Below the pieces are notes generated by a model. It was not told where the DNA came from. It worked only from the letters and a program-made list of their open reading frames with translations, and ran no database searches. Shown piece after piece: positions 41,359 through 51,450 of a DNA stretch of 64,000 nucleotides. Positions within the stretch are counted from its first letter, which is position 1. Each line of letters opens with the position of its first letter. Location: the NCBI RefSeq assembly GCF_031760065.1, contig NZ_CP134500.1, positions 3,844,001 to 3,908,000 of the forward strand, given 5' to 3'. The translations under genes were made by a program, and so were the position numbers. The stretch comes from Streptomyces durocortorensis (GTDB lineage: Bacteria; Actinomycetota; Actinomycetes; Streptomycetales; Streptomycetaceae).

Positions 41359-41985
41359 CTATACCCAACCCCGCTCGCGCGCGAGACGCACTGCCGTGTG
41401 CCGGTTCTCCGCACCGATCTTGGCGGCGGCCGATGACAGGTAGTTGCGTACCGTTCCCTGGGACAGCGAGGCCCGCTCGGCGATCTCCGCGACCGGTGCC
41501 CCGTCCGCCGCCAGTTCGAGCACCTCGGCCTCCCGGGCGGTCAGCGGCGAGTCCCCGGCGGAGATCGCGTCGGCCGCCAACTCCGGGTCCACGTAACGGT
41601 TTCCGGCGTGGACGGTACGGATGATCTCGGCGAGCCTGCGGGCGCTGACCGTCTTCGGGACGAACCCGCGCACCCCGGCGGCCAGGGCCCGCTTGAGATG
41701 CCCGGGGCGGCCGTGGCTGGTCACGATCATGGTGCGGCAGTGGGGGAGTTCCGCCCGCAGGGATGTGGCGACCTTCACACCGTCCGCCCCTGGCATCTGG
41801 AGATCGAGGACGGCGACATCGGGCCGGTGCGCGAGGGCCATCGCGAGCGCCTCGGGGCCGCTCGCCGCCTCCGCGACGACCATCAGGTCCTCCTCCAGGG
41901 CGAGCAGCGCGGCCAGCGCTCCCCGGATCAGGTGCTCGTCATCGGCCAGCAGGACCCGCAGGGGGCGGTCGGTGCCGGTGGTCAT
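41359..41985 (-). CDS. DesR-like response regulator
   Basis: A 208-residue NarL/FixJ regulator of the short DesR type: RVLLADDEHLIRGALAALL, phospho-acceptor D61 in DVAVLDLQMP, Lys in FVPKTVSARRL, and a LuxR helix-turn-helix (LTAREAEVLELAADGAPVAE, then SLSQGTVRNYLSSAAAKIGA). It follows the kinase gene with an ATGA overlap and closes a four-gene operon with an ABC exporter. The palindrome TGTCATGA-N4-TCATGACA upstream of the ATPase gene is the likely binding site, giving self-control in response to a membrane or drug stress. Confidence 0.94.
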   Translation of the reverse strand: MTTGTDRPLRVLLADDEHLIRGALAALLALEEDLMVVAEAASGPEALAMALAHRPDVAVLDLQMPGADGVKVATSLRAELPHCRTMIVTSHGRPGHLKRALAAGVRGFVPKTVSARRLAEIIRTVHAGNRYVDPELAADAISAGDSPLTAREAEVLELAADGAPVAEIAERASLSQGTVRNYLSSAAAKIGAENRHTAVRLARERGWV

Positions 41986-43457
41986 CGTTCCTCCGGGATG
42001 GTGGGAAGAGGGGTGTCGTCGGCGGGGGAGGGGCGGCCGTGCGCACCCGGACGCGGATCGGCAGCGAGCGGCACCGTGGCCGTCACCCGGAAGAGGCCGC
42101 CCTCGGAGCCCTCGGCGGTGCCGGAGCCATCGGGGCCCGTAGCGCCGCCGGCGCCTGTAGCCGCCCCGGAACCCCTGGTGGTCCCGGCGCCGCCGAAGCC
42201 CCCGGTCCCCTTGCCGCCCCCGGCGGCCCAGGGGTCCGTAGCGCCCCCGACGACTCCGGCCGTCAGCGATCCGCCCAGCGCGCCCAGCCGCTCGCGCAGT
42301 CCGGCCAGTCCCGAACCACCGCCGTCCGGGCCGGGCGCGCCCGTGGAGGCCCCGTCGTTCTGCACCTCAAGCACCACCGCGTCCCGGGTCCGGGTGAGAC
42401 GGATCGCGCAGTGGCGCGGATCGCCGTGGCGCAGGACGTTCGTCGCCGCCTCCCGCACCACCCAGCCCAGGGCGGCCTGGACGGCCGCCGGAGCTCCGAG
42501 GCCCGCCGGGCCGTCTGCGCCCTCGACGGTGCAGGTCATTCCGGCGGCCTGCAACACGCCCTGGGCGCCCATGAGTTCGGTGGCGAGATCGGCCTCCCGG
42601 TAGCCCCGTACGACATCGCGCACCTCTTGCTGTGAGGCGCGGGCGATCCGCTGCACCTCGACCATCTGGTCCACCGCGGCCGGGTTGCCGCGCTGTGCCA
42701 GCTCCACGGCCAGCTCGCTCTTCAGCGCGATCACCGCCAGATTCCTGCCCAGCACATCGTGCATGTCCCGGCCGAACCGCAGCCGCTCCTCCGCCACCGC
42801 CAGCCGGGCCTGCGTGTCCCGCGCCTCCTCCGCCTGCCACATCACCGACAGGCTCCAGCCGCTGGGGCGTACGGAGCCGACCACCAGCGCGATGGCGACG
42901 GTCATCGTGGCGCCCGTCGCCAGCAGTGGCGTCCCGCTGCCTCCGAAGGCCGCCAGCAGCGCCAGGAAGGCCGCGACGTAGGCCGCGCCGTGCAGCAGGA
43001 ACTTCCGGGCGGGTACGAGCAGGGCGTACGGCACTCCGAACGCCACCGGCAGGTCCATCGCCAGCACCGGCAGCGACTCGTCGTCGATCCCGCCCACCGC
43101 CGCCAGGGCGATCACCAGCCCGGACATCGCCACCAGGAGCACTGCCGGGAGCCGCAGTCGGCGCAGGGGGAAGGGCTCCGCTCCCCGGTAGTGGGCGAAG
43201 GCGGGTCGCACGTTGAGGTTGCTCAGCACGGACTGGGTGATGTTCAGGACGAACAGGGCCACACCGATGGCCAGCGCCCAGGCGCCCCGGTCCAGGATCG
43301 TGGCGAGCGGCAGCAGGCCCCAGGTCAGCAGGAAGATCCAGGTCATCGCGCAGAGGGTGACCCGGGTGTAGAGGTCGATGCGCTGGAGCTTGGTGCCCTC
43401 GTGCCAGCCCCGCCGCCAGCCCCGTACCCGACCGATCACGCCTGTCAGCCCTTTCAT
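41982..43457 (-). CDS. DesK-like sensor histidine kinase with Gly-rich insert
   Basis: A 491-residue membrane kinase. About six helices (for example VTLCAMTWIFLLTWGLLPLA, ALAIGVALFVLNITQSVL) fill the first 170 residues. The HisKA_3 motif RLRFGRDMHDVLGRNLAVI carries the phospho-His; the ATPase part has WVVREAATNVLRHG and GSGLAGLRERLGALGG. Unusually, about 45 residues of Gly/Ala/Thr-rich sequence (GGGKGTGGFGGAG and GSGAATGAGG) separate the G-box from the final strand GLFRVTATVPL. The start at 43457 is fixed by GGAGG 5 nt upstream. It senses in the membrane and phosphorylates the overlapping regulator. Confidence 0.92.
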   Translation of the reverse strand: MKGLTGVIGRVRGWRRGWHEGTKLQRIDLYTRVTLCAMTWIFLLTWGLLPLATILDRGAWALAIGVALFVLNITQSVLSNLNVRPAFAHYRGAEPFPLRRLRLPAVLLVAMSGLVIALAAVGGIDDESLPVLAMDLPVAFGVPYALLVPARKFLLHGAAYVAAFLALLAAFGGSGTPLLATGATMTVAIALVVGSVRPSGWSLSVMWQAEEARDTQARLAVAEERLRFGRDMHDVLGRNLAVIALKSELAVELAQRGNPAAVDQMVEVQRIARASQQEVRDVVRGYREADLATELMGAQGVLQAAGMTCTVEGADGPAGLGAPAAVQAALGWVVREAATNVLRHGDPRHCAIRLTRTRDAVVLEVQNDGASTGAPGPDGGGSGLAGLRERLGALGGSLTAGVVGGATDPWAAGGGKGTGGFGGAGTTRGSGAATGAGGATGPDGSGTAEGSEGGLFRVTATVPLAADPRPGAHGRPSPADDTPLPTIPEER

Positions 43458-43531
43458 TTCGCCTCCCGCGCGGAAGACTCCCGCGGCAGGCCCCTGCGGA
43501 AGGCTCCCGGTGGAGCCGCCCGGTGCGCCGC

Positions 43532-44356
43532 TCAGCCGCGCGGGTCCCAGCGGAACCACCGCTGCACAGCAAACACCCCGAACGCGGTCCAGGCCAGCGC
43601 GGTCACCCCGGCCGTGACCAGGTCACCGCTCTCCACGCCGCCGAGCCAGCCGTGCCGGACCAGGGTCATCACGCCGGTCATCGGCAGCAGCTCGAACACC
43701 GACGCCAGCCGGTCCGGGAACACCTCCAGCGGGACGAAGAGCCCGGAGCCGAACAGCGAGACGAAGTACAGCGGCAACGTGGTGAGCTGCGAGGTCTGCA
43801 CCGTACGGGTCACCACGGCGGTCGCCGCGGCCAGCGCCGACATCAGCAGGAAGCCCAGCAGCAGCCCGGCCACCAGCAGATCGGGCCGGTGCGGTGCGCT
43901 CAGGTCGAAGGCGAGCGCGCCCGCCACCACCAGCAGCACGCACTGGGCCAGGGCCAGCGCCACGGACGGCAGCGCGGTGCCGGTGAGGATCTCGCGGTCG
44001 GAGATCTCGCCGGTGCGCAGCCGCTTCAGGACGAGCTCCTCGCGCCGGGCGACGTACGCGGAGACGAGGTTCATGTAGACGACCTGGACCAGCACCATGC
44101 CGATGCCGCCGGTGAGGGTGGCGCCCGCGATGGTGAGGCCGGTGCCGCCGAGGTCGATCTGTTCGAGCGAGGACCGTATCGCGAAGATCATCACGAGCGG
44201 CACCAGCAGGGCCACGACGATCGCGGTCCGGTTGCGCACCAGGAGGATCAGCTCGGCGCGCCCGAGCGCGGCCAGCCGCCGGGCCACGGCCGGGGCGTTC
44301 GCGGCGGGGCGGGTCGCGGCCGCCCGGTCGTGCACGGGGGGCGTGGTCGTCGTCAT
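43532..44356 (-). CDS. ABC-2-type exporter permease
   Basis: A 274-residue membrane protein with six helices of the ABC-2 fold: AIVVALLVPLVMIFAI, GGIGMVLVQVVYMNLVSAYVA, ALAQCVLLVVAGALAF, LVAGLLLGFLLMSALAAATA and a final TALAWTAFGVFAVQ. RREELVLKRLRTGEISDRE between helices 2 and 3 is the usual coupling region. Works with the overlapping ATPase (ATGA) in exporting a drug, lipid or peptide. The ATG at 44356 is chosen for that overlap. A 74-bp gap separates it from the kinase. Confidence 0.92.
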   Translation of the reverse strand: MTTTTPPVHDRAAATRPAANAPAVARRLAALGRAELILLVRNRTAIVVALLVPLVMIFAIRSSLEQIDLGGTGLTIAGATLTGGIGMVLVQVVYMNLVSAYVARREELVLKRLRTGEISDREILTGTALPSVALALAQCVLLVVAGALAFDLSAPHRPDLLVAGLLLGFLLMSALAAATAVVTRTVQTSQLTTLPLYFVSLFGSGLFVPLEVFPDRLASVFELLPMTGVMTLVRHGWLGGVESGDLVTAGVTALAWTAFGVFAVQRWFRWDPRG

Positions 44357-45360
44357 GCCGTCACCTTCTTCGTCCGGGTGGTGCGGGTGGGCCGGGCCGG
44401 GACCTGGCGGGGGTCCTCGTCCCGGGGCGCGTGCTGGGTCTTCGCGATGTCGAGGAACGCCTCCTCCAGCGAGGCGGAGCGGGCGTCGAGCCCGTGCAGC
44501 CGCACGCCCGACTCCCGGGCCCACTCCAGGAGTTCGTGCAGCGACTCCTGGAGGGCGGGGGTGCGGATCTCGATCCGCTGCCCCTCGGCCGCCGCCCGGA
44601 GAGAGAGCGGCAGGCGGGCCGCGGGCACGGCCTCGGGCAGGACGAACCGGATTCGGGCGGGCTGCTGTGCGGTCACCTCGGCGATGGTTCCGGACGTCAC
44701 GATCCTCCCCTGGTGCATGATCGCCAGCCGGTCCGCGAGCGCCTCGGCCTCCTCCAGGTAGTGCGTGGTCAGCAGCACGGTCGTGCCGTTGTCCCGCAGC
44801 GCCCGGACGAGCTCCCAGGTCTCCTGCCGCCCCTCGGCGTCCAGCCCCGTCGTCGGCTCGTCGAGGAAGAGGACCTCGGGCCGGGAGGTCAGGGCCAGCG
44901 CCAGGTCGAGCCGGCGCTTCTCACCGCCGGACAACTGCTTGACCCGGACCTTCGCCCGGGCGGTCAGGCCGACCATCCCCAGGGCCTCGGCGGCGGGGCG
45001 GGCGCCGGTGGTGCAGGCCGACCACATGCGAACGGTCTCCATGACCGTGAGGTCGGAGGGGAAGCCGCCCTCCTGGAGCATCACCCCGGTACGGGGGCGG
45101 ACGGCGGCGCGTTCGCGGTACGGGTCGTGGCCGAGGACCCGGACGGTGCCGTCGGTCGGCGGTGCCAGGCCCTCCAGGAGCTCCACGGTGGAGGTCTTGC
45201 CCGCGCCGTTCGTCCCGAGCAGGGCGAACAGTTCGCCGCGGGCCACGGAGAAGGAGATCCCGGACACGGCCTCGAAGCCGTCGGCGTAACGGCGCCGGAC
45301 CCCGTTCGCCTCGATCACGGGAGCGTCCACGCGGTCGCTGAGGATGTCGTCGCTGGTCAT
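44353..45360 (-). CDS. ABC exporter ATPase
   Basis: A 335-residue nucleotide-binding subunit: Walker A GTNGAGKTS (49-57), Q-loop MLQEGGFPSDL, signature LSGGEKRRLDLALAL, Walker B VLFLDEPTTGLD, H-loop TTHYLEEAEALADR. The C-terminal extension of about 100 residues (RIRFVLPEAVP to LEEAFLDIA) is typical of DrrA/CcmA-like drug exporters. First gene of the exporter-kinase-regulator operon; the palindrome at 45404-45423 lies 44 bp upstream of its ATG. Confidence 0.95.
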   Translation of the reverse strand: MTSDDILSDRVDAPVIEANGVRRRYADGFEAVSGISFSVARGELFALLGTNGAGKTSTVELLEGLAPPTDGTVRVLGHDPYRERAAVRPRTGVMLQEGGFPSDLTVMETVRMWSACTTGARPAAEALGMVGLTARAKVRVKQLSGGEKRRLDLALALTSRPEVLFLDEPTTGLDAEGRQETWELVRALRDNGTTVLLTTHYLEEAEALADRLAIMHQGRIVTSGTIAEVTAQQPARIRFVLPEAVPAARLPLSLRAAAEGQRIEIRTPALQESLHELLEWARESGVRLHGLDARSASLEEAFLDIAKTQHAPRDEDPRQVPARPTRTTRTKKVTA

Positions 45361-45403
45361 GCTTCAAGGTTTCCGCCGGAGAGGGCCCGTCGGCAGTGCG
45401 CGC

Positions 45404-45423
45404 TGTCATGACTGCTCATGACA
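45404..45423. promoter_or_regulatory. DesR-type operator upstream of ABC operon
   Basis: TGTCATGA (45404-45411) and TCATGACA (45416-45423) are perfect inverted arms around CTGC. A further half-like CGTCATG follows at 45426-45432. TCATGAC repeats of this kind are recognised by DesR-family regulators, and the operon's last gene encodes one. Confidence 0.75.
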
Positions 45424-45450
45424 AACGTCATGGGCGGGGTGCGGGCACGA

Positions 45451-45484
45451 CTAAGGCCCCGATCGAAATCGATCGGGGCCTTAG
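45451..45484. terminator. Terminator after tRNA-Gly
   Basis: CTAAGGCCCCGATCG (45451-45465), loop AAAT, perfect inverse (45470-45484). It follows the minus-strand tRNA-Gly by 5 nt and lies in the upstream region of the ABC operon, insulating the two. Confidence 0.88.
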
Positions 45485-45489
45485 ATCTG

Positions 45490-45562
45490 AGCGGACGACC
45501 AGGTTCGAACTGGCGACCTCAACCTTGGCAAGGTTGCGCTCTACCAACTGAGCTACGTCCGC
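45490..45562 (-). tRNA. tRNA-Gly(GCC), CCA not encoded
   Basis: Minus strand: acceptor GCGGACG with CGTCCGC, D arm GCTCAGTTGGTAGAGC, anticodon loop TTGCCAA, T loop GTTCGAACC, discriminator U followed by CAG instead of CCA. 73 nt. The central part is identical to the tRNA-Gly at 41260-41335. Confidence 0.94.
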
Positions 45563-45642
45563 ATTGCAGCCACTCGGCTTTCACCGGTGGAGCGAGCACT
45601 ACTCTACCTGATCCAGCGAAGTGGTCTGAAGAGGTCGTGCAG

Positions 45643-45714
45643 AGCGGGTGACAGGAATTGCACACTGCGCCTTCCCCCTGGAAGGGGGATGTTCTACTAC
45701 TGAACTACACCCGC
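45643..45714 (-). tRNA. tRNA-Gly(TCC)
   Basis: Minus strand: acceptor GCGGGTG with CACCCGC, D arm GTTCAGTAGTAGAAC, anticodon stem TCCCC/GGGGA with loop CTTCCAG (anticodon UCC), T loop AATTCCT-type, discriminator U, CCA not encoded. 72 nt. Reads GGA/GGG glycine codons. Confidence 0.88.
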
Positions 45715-45913
45715 ACGCTGCGTGGGATCCGGCTTTGCGGCCTCGCCCCTCGGCGTGCTCCAGACTCTAGCCGACCTGCGGGGGTGTCGCGCAAGTCGAC
45801 TCCCGGCGGGTCCCGTCGCACGGGTCCCCGAGGGGGCGTTCGCGGTGCCCCGCACCCCGCCTGACGGAGCGTCCGCCGCCGGGACCCGGGGCCCGACGGT
45901 GGACGCCGCGCTC

Positions 45914-46249
45914 TCAATCGGAGGCCTGGAACGCCTCGTAGACCTTCTTCGGGATGCGGCCGCGGGCCGGCACCTCCATGCGGTGCGAGCGGGCCCAGGC
46001 GCGGACGGCCGCCGGGTCCGGCGCGAGGGCGGTGTGGCGGTAGGCCGTGGGCGTCCTGCCGTGTTTGCTGGCATTTGTCTGCTTTCGGCCGGCCGCCATG
46101 TAAGGCGCCAGAGTCTTCCGCAGTTTCTTCGCGTTGGCGGGATTGAGGTCGATCTCGTACGTCCTCCCGTCCAGGGCGAAGGTCACCGTTTCCGCCGCTG
46201 CTCCCCCGTCGATGTCGTCGGAGAGCGTCACCACTACGCGCTGAGCCAC
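45914..46249 (-). CDS. lsr2: Lsr2-family nucleoid-associated protein
   Basis: A 111-residue protein of the Lsr2 xenogeneic silencer family. The N-terminal dimerisation domain AQRVVVTLSDDIDGGAAAET and VTFALDGRTYEIDLN is followed by a linker and a C-terminal DNA-binding domain with AVRAWARSHRMEVPARGRIP; the RGR minor-groove hook is intact. Lsr2 bridges AT-rich, often acquired, DNA and silences it. GTG start at 46249. The position beside purSQL matches the second Streptomyces paralogue often called LsrL; Streptomyces usually have another lsr2 elsewhere. Confidence 0.92.
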   Translation of the reverse strand: MAQRVVVTLSDDIDGGAAAETVTFALDGRTYEIDLNPANAKKLRKTLAPYMAAGRKQTNASKHGRTPTAYRHTALAPDPAAVRAWARSHRMEVPARGRIPKKVYEAFQASD

Positions 46250-46670
46250 GGATATCGGTCCTTTCCTACGGCATCGGCGCGTTCTGCGTACGCGGATGCC
46301 GGCCTTCCGGCTGTCAGGCGGGCGGATGCGGATCGACATGATGTCGACTGTTCCGTTGTCCCGGGGCAATGCTGCTTTCCCCGGTAATCATTTGTACAGC
46401 GACGGGTGCCGCATTGTGAAGCCCAGTCAATTGCATCCGCGTGTCCGTACGCAATCCGTGCACAATCCGGGCGAGATTTTTTCCGGACCTTTTCCCGTGC
46501 GGTGTCCTGGCCGATATCTGGACGTGATCTCCGCCGGGTCCCCTCCGCCTCCGCGCCGCCCGATATCTACCCGCGTAGAAATTTTGGGCAGGTACGCTGA
46601 GTGGACCCGCGGGGGTCTGGGGAACCCCCCGGAGAGACAGCCGCACCACACCACCACACCGGGAGTGCCA
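46250..46670. other. Gap between lsr2-type gene and purS
   Basis: No gene seen. The centre (46370-46500) is distinctly AT-richer than the surroundings and holds the promoters of both divergent units, for example TGTACA and TTGTGAAGC elements; I cannot fix start sites. Such AT-rich DNA is what Lsr2 proteins bind, so autoregulation is possible. Confidence 0.5.
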
Positions 46671-46922
46671 GTGGCACGCGTCGTAGTCGACGTCATGCTC
46701 AAGCCCGAGATCCTCGACCCGCAGGGACAGGCGGTGCAGCGCGCACTGCCCCGTCTCGGCTTCGAGGGAATCGCGGACGTTCGTCAGGGAAAGCGTTTCG
46801 AGCTGGAGGTCGAGGGGCCGGTGGACGACGCCGCCCTCGCCCGTATTAACGAGATGGCCGAGACGTTCCTCGCCAACACCGTCATCGAGGACTTCGTCGT
46901 GAAGGTGGAGGAGGAGAAGTGA
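46671..46922 (+). CDS. purS: FGAM synthase subunit PurS
   Basis: The small subunit that bridges PurQ and PurL in the three-part formylglycinamidine synthase. 83 residues: [53 protein letters not shown]. The GTG start at 46671 follows GGGAG. Its TGA overlaps the purQ GTG by four bases. Confidence 0.95.
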   Translation: MARVVVDVMLKPEILDPQGQAVQRALPRLGFEGIADVRQGKRFELEVEGPVDDAALARINEMAETFLANTVIEDFVVKVEEEK

Positions 46923-47595
46923 CCACCCGTATCGGCGTCGTCACTTTTCCCGGCACCCTCGACGATCAGGACGCCCTGCGCGCCGTCCGGATCGCGGGCG
47001 CCGAGCCCGTATCCCTGTGGCACCGCGACAAGGACCTGCACCAGGTCGACGCGGTCGTCCTCGCCGGTGGCTTCTCCTACGGGGACTACCTCCGCGCCGG
47101 AGCCATCTCCCGCTTCTCGCCGGTCATGGAAACGATCGTCGAGCAGGCGAAGGCCGGTATGCCGGTCCTCGGCATCTGCAACGGCTTCCAGATCCTGACC
47201 GAGGCGCACCTGCTGCCCGGCGCGATGCTGCGCAACAACCACCTGCACTTCATCTGCCGTGACCAGAAGCTGCGGGTGGAGAACGCGGAGACGGCCTGGA
47301 CCTCGGACTACAGCGCGGACCAGGAGATCAGCGTCCCGCTCAAGAACATGGACGGCCGCTACACCGCCGACGAGCGCACGCTCGACGAGCTGGAGGCCGA
47401 GGGCCGCGTCGCCTTCCGCTACCTGGACGGCAACCCCAACGGCTCGCTCCGCGACATCGCGGGCATCACCAACGCCGCGGGCAACATCGTCGGCCTGATG
47501 CCGCACCCCGAGCACGCCGTGGAGCCGCTCATCGGCACCGGCCGCACCGACGGCCTCGGTTTCTTCACCTCGATCATCAAGAAGCTGGTCAACGC

Positions 47596-47599
<4 letters not shown>
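46919..47599 (+). CDS. purQ: FGAM synthase glutaminase PurQ
   Basis: Class I glutamine amidotransferase, 226 residues, releasing ammonia for Pur[20 protein letters not shown], nucleophile Cys in [14 protein letters not shown], and His/Glu in MPHPEHAVE. Coupled by overlapping start and stop codons to purS and purL, so the three subunits are made in step. Confidence 0.97.
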
Positions 47600-49845
<2,246 letters not shown>

Positions 49846-49870
49846 GCCCGAGCCGCGTCGCCGCGTACGC

Positions 49871-49909
49871 CCGAAGCCCCCGCCCGGATGACCCGGGCGG
49901 GGGCTTCGG
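49871..49909 (+). terminator. purSQL terminator
   Basis: CCGAAGCCCCCGCCCGG (49871-49887) and its exact inverse (49893-49909) form a 17-bp stem with a 5-nt loop, 25 nt after the purL stop. Confidence 0.9.
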
Positions 49910-49947
49910 CCTTCCCGGAACCTGTTCCGGAACTCTCTTGATGGAAA

Positions 49948-49963
49948 TTACGTAATTACGTAA
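49948..49963. promoter_or_regulatory. TTACGTAA double palindrome at the ArsR-like gene start
   Basis: TTACGTAATTACGTAA is two adjacent copies of the palindrome TTACGTAA and is itself self-complementary. It ends one base before the GTG start of the regulator gene. An operator in this position would block the start of a leaderless or very short-leader message. Confidence 0.7.
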
Positions 49964-49964
49964 G

Positions 49965-50516
49965 GTGGATGTCGTGGAGCTGGAGGAGCGGGTCGCCGAG
50001 CTGGAGAGGCGGCTCACGGCGCTTGAGCGGCAGGACCGCGAGGCGCCCCGCCTGGGCGACGGCGGCTTCTGGGCGCTGGAAGGGCTCAAACAGCAGCTCG
50101 CCGACGCCGGGGAGACCGCAGCCGACGGCGGGGTGCTCTACACGGGCTCGGTCCGGCTGCCCACCGGCGAGCAGTACGAATGGCAGTACGGCGCCTTGAC
50201 CGAGGCGCTGCTCGACGGGGGCGCGGAGCAGGGGGACGAGGGCCACGAGGGCGACGCCTGGGCGGGCGCCGCCGAGGCCTTGGCCGCGCTGGGCCACCCG
50301 GTCCGGCTGCGCCTGCTCCGCGAGATCCTCGGCGGCCTGCGCACGACCGCGGAGCTGGCCGCGCTCGACGGGGTCGGCACCACCGGCCAGATCTACCACC
50401 ACCTGCGCCAACTCACCGGCTCGGGCTGGCTGCACGCGGCCGGGCGCGGACGGTACGAGGTTCCGGCCGCCCGGGTCGTACCGCTGCTGGTGGTGCTGAC
50501 GGCGGCGCGGCCGTAG
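49965..50516 (+). CDS. ArsR-type winged-helix regulator with coiled-coil N-terminus
   Basis: A 183-residue regulator. Residues 4-25 form a coiled coil (LEERVAELERRLTALER). The C-terminal half is an ArsR-like winged helix (ALAALGHPVRLRLLREILGG, TTAELAALDGVGTTGQIYHH, LRQLTGSGWLHAAGRGRY). There is no metal-binding Cys motif, so the ligand is not a classic metal. GTG 49965 is the first start, with no ribosome site, directly after the TTACGTAA palindrome; a second GTG at 49974 is possible. It is followed by an M23 peptidase gene 46 bp later, which may be in the same unit. Confidence 0.85.
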   Translation: MDVVELEERVAELERRLTALERQDREAPRLGDGGFWALEGLKQQLADAGETAADGGVLYTGSVRLPTGEQYEWQYGALTEALLDGGAEQGDEGHEGDAWAGAAEALAALGHPVRLRLLREILGGLRTTAELAALDGVGTTGQIYHHLRQLTGSGWLHAAGRGRYEVPAARVVPLLVVLTAARP

Positions 50517-50562
50517 ACCCACGGCCGCGGACGACCTAAGACAACATGGGGGGAAGTTGAAG

Positions 50563-51441
50563 ATGTCCGTTCGCAGTGCCGTGGAGAGGGCCCACCGCAT
50601 CTCCTGGGTGGTCCTGCTCGCGCTGGTGACCGCCGAGTTCCTCACGGATCCGCCCGGGCCGGGGTGGACGACCACACTGCTGCCCGCGGCGGTCGTGTCG
50701 GTCCTCCTGCTGACGACGCTCGCGCTCCAGACCAGGGCCGCCGCGCCCCGGGGCGAGCCGCGGGACCCCGTGGCGGTCGACCCGCCGGTGGCCGGGCGCT
50801 GGGCCGCCCTCAACAGCCCTGCGGACAAGGCCCCGAGCCACGGGACGCACGTCTACGGGCAGACGTACGCGATCGATATCCTGGCCGACCCGGAGCCGAC
50901 GGACGGCGAGGTTCCGGCTCGTCCGCCGTTCCGGATGCTGTGGCCGGTCTTCCGCCGCAACCGCGACTTCCCGGCCTTCGGTGCCCCGCTGCTAGCGGTG
51001 GCCGACGCCACGGTCGTGGCGGCCAGCGACGGCCAGCGCGACCACCTGAGCCGCAACTCCCTGCCCGGGCTCGTCTATCTGATGCTCGTCGAAGCCGCCG
51101 TCCGGTCGGTCCTCGGCGTGCACCGGGTCTTCGGCAACCACGTCATCCTCGACCTCGGGGACGGTACGTACGCGGCCTACGCCCATGCCCAGCGCGGCTC
51201 GCTGACGGTGAAGGCGGGGGACACGGTCCGGGCCGGGCAGCGGATCGGCCGGTGCGGCAACTCCGGCAACACCACCGAACCCCACCTCCACTTCCAGCTG
51301 ATGGACGGCCCGGACCTCGACACCGCCCGGGGCGTCCCGTTCAGCTGGCGGGGCGTCGGAGTCCCGGCGGGCGGGGAGACGTTCACGGCCGGGGAGCAGG
51401 TCGCACCAGCCCGACCGGGCGATGTCGGAGGGGCCGGTTAG
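50563..51441 (+). CDS. Membrane-anchored M23-family peptidase-like protein
   Basis: A 292-residue protein with two N-terminal helices (ISWVVLLALVTAEFL, TLLPAAVVSVLLLTTLAL) and an M23/LytM domain: SHGTHVYGQTYAIDI carries the first His/Asp ligands, then LDLGDGTYAAYAHAQRGSL and EPHLHFQLMDGP with HLH. A loop of about 50 residues (RPPFRMLWPVFRRNRDFP) interrupts the usual core. Envelope role inferred. The ATG at 50563 has GGGGGGAAG upstream; a TTG six bases earlier is less likely. The next gene starts 10 bp after the stop. Confidence 0.85.
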   Translation: MSVRSAVERAHRISWVVLLALVTAEFLTDPPGPGWTTTLLPAAVVSVLLLTTLALQTRAAAPRGEPRDPVAVDPPVAGRWAALNSPADKAPSHGTHVYGQTYAIDILADPEPTDGEVPARPPFRMLWPVFRRNRDFPAFGAPLLAVADATVVAASDGQRDHLSRNSLPGLVYLMLVEAAVRSVLGVHRVFGNHVILDLGDGTYAAYAHAQRGSLTVKAGDTVRAGQRIGRCGNSGNTTEPHLHFQLMDGPDLDTARGVPFSWRGVGVPAGGETFTAGEQVAPARPGDVGGAG

Positions 51442-51450
51442 TCTCGGCCC

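Noticed and set aside
49948..49963. Insertion-sequence end or target duplication
   Set aside because: The palindrome is a compact operator-like element next to a regulator gene with no transposase remains nearby.
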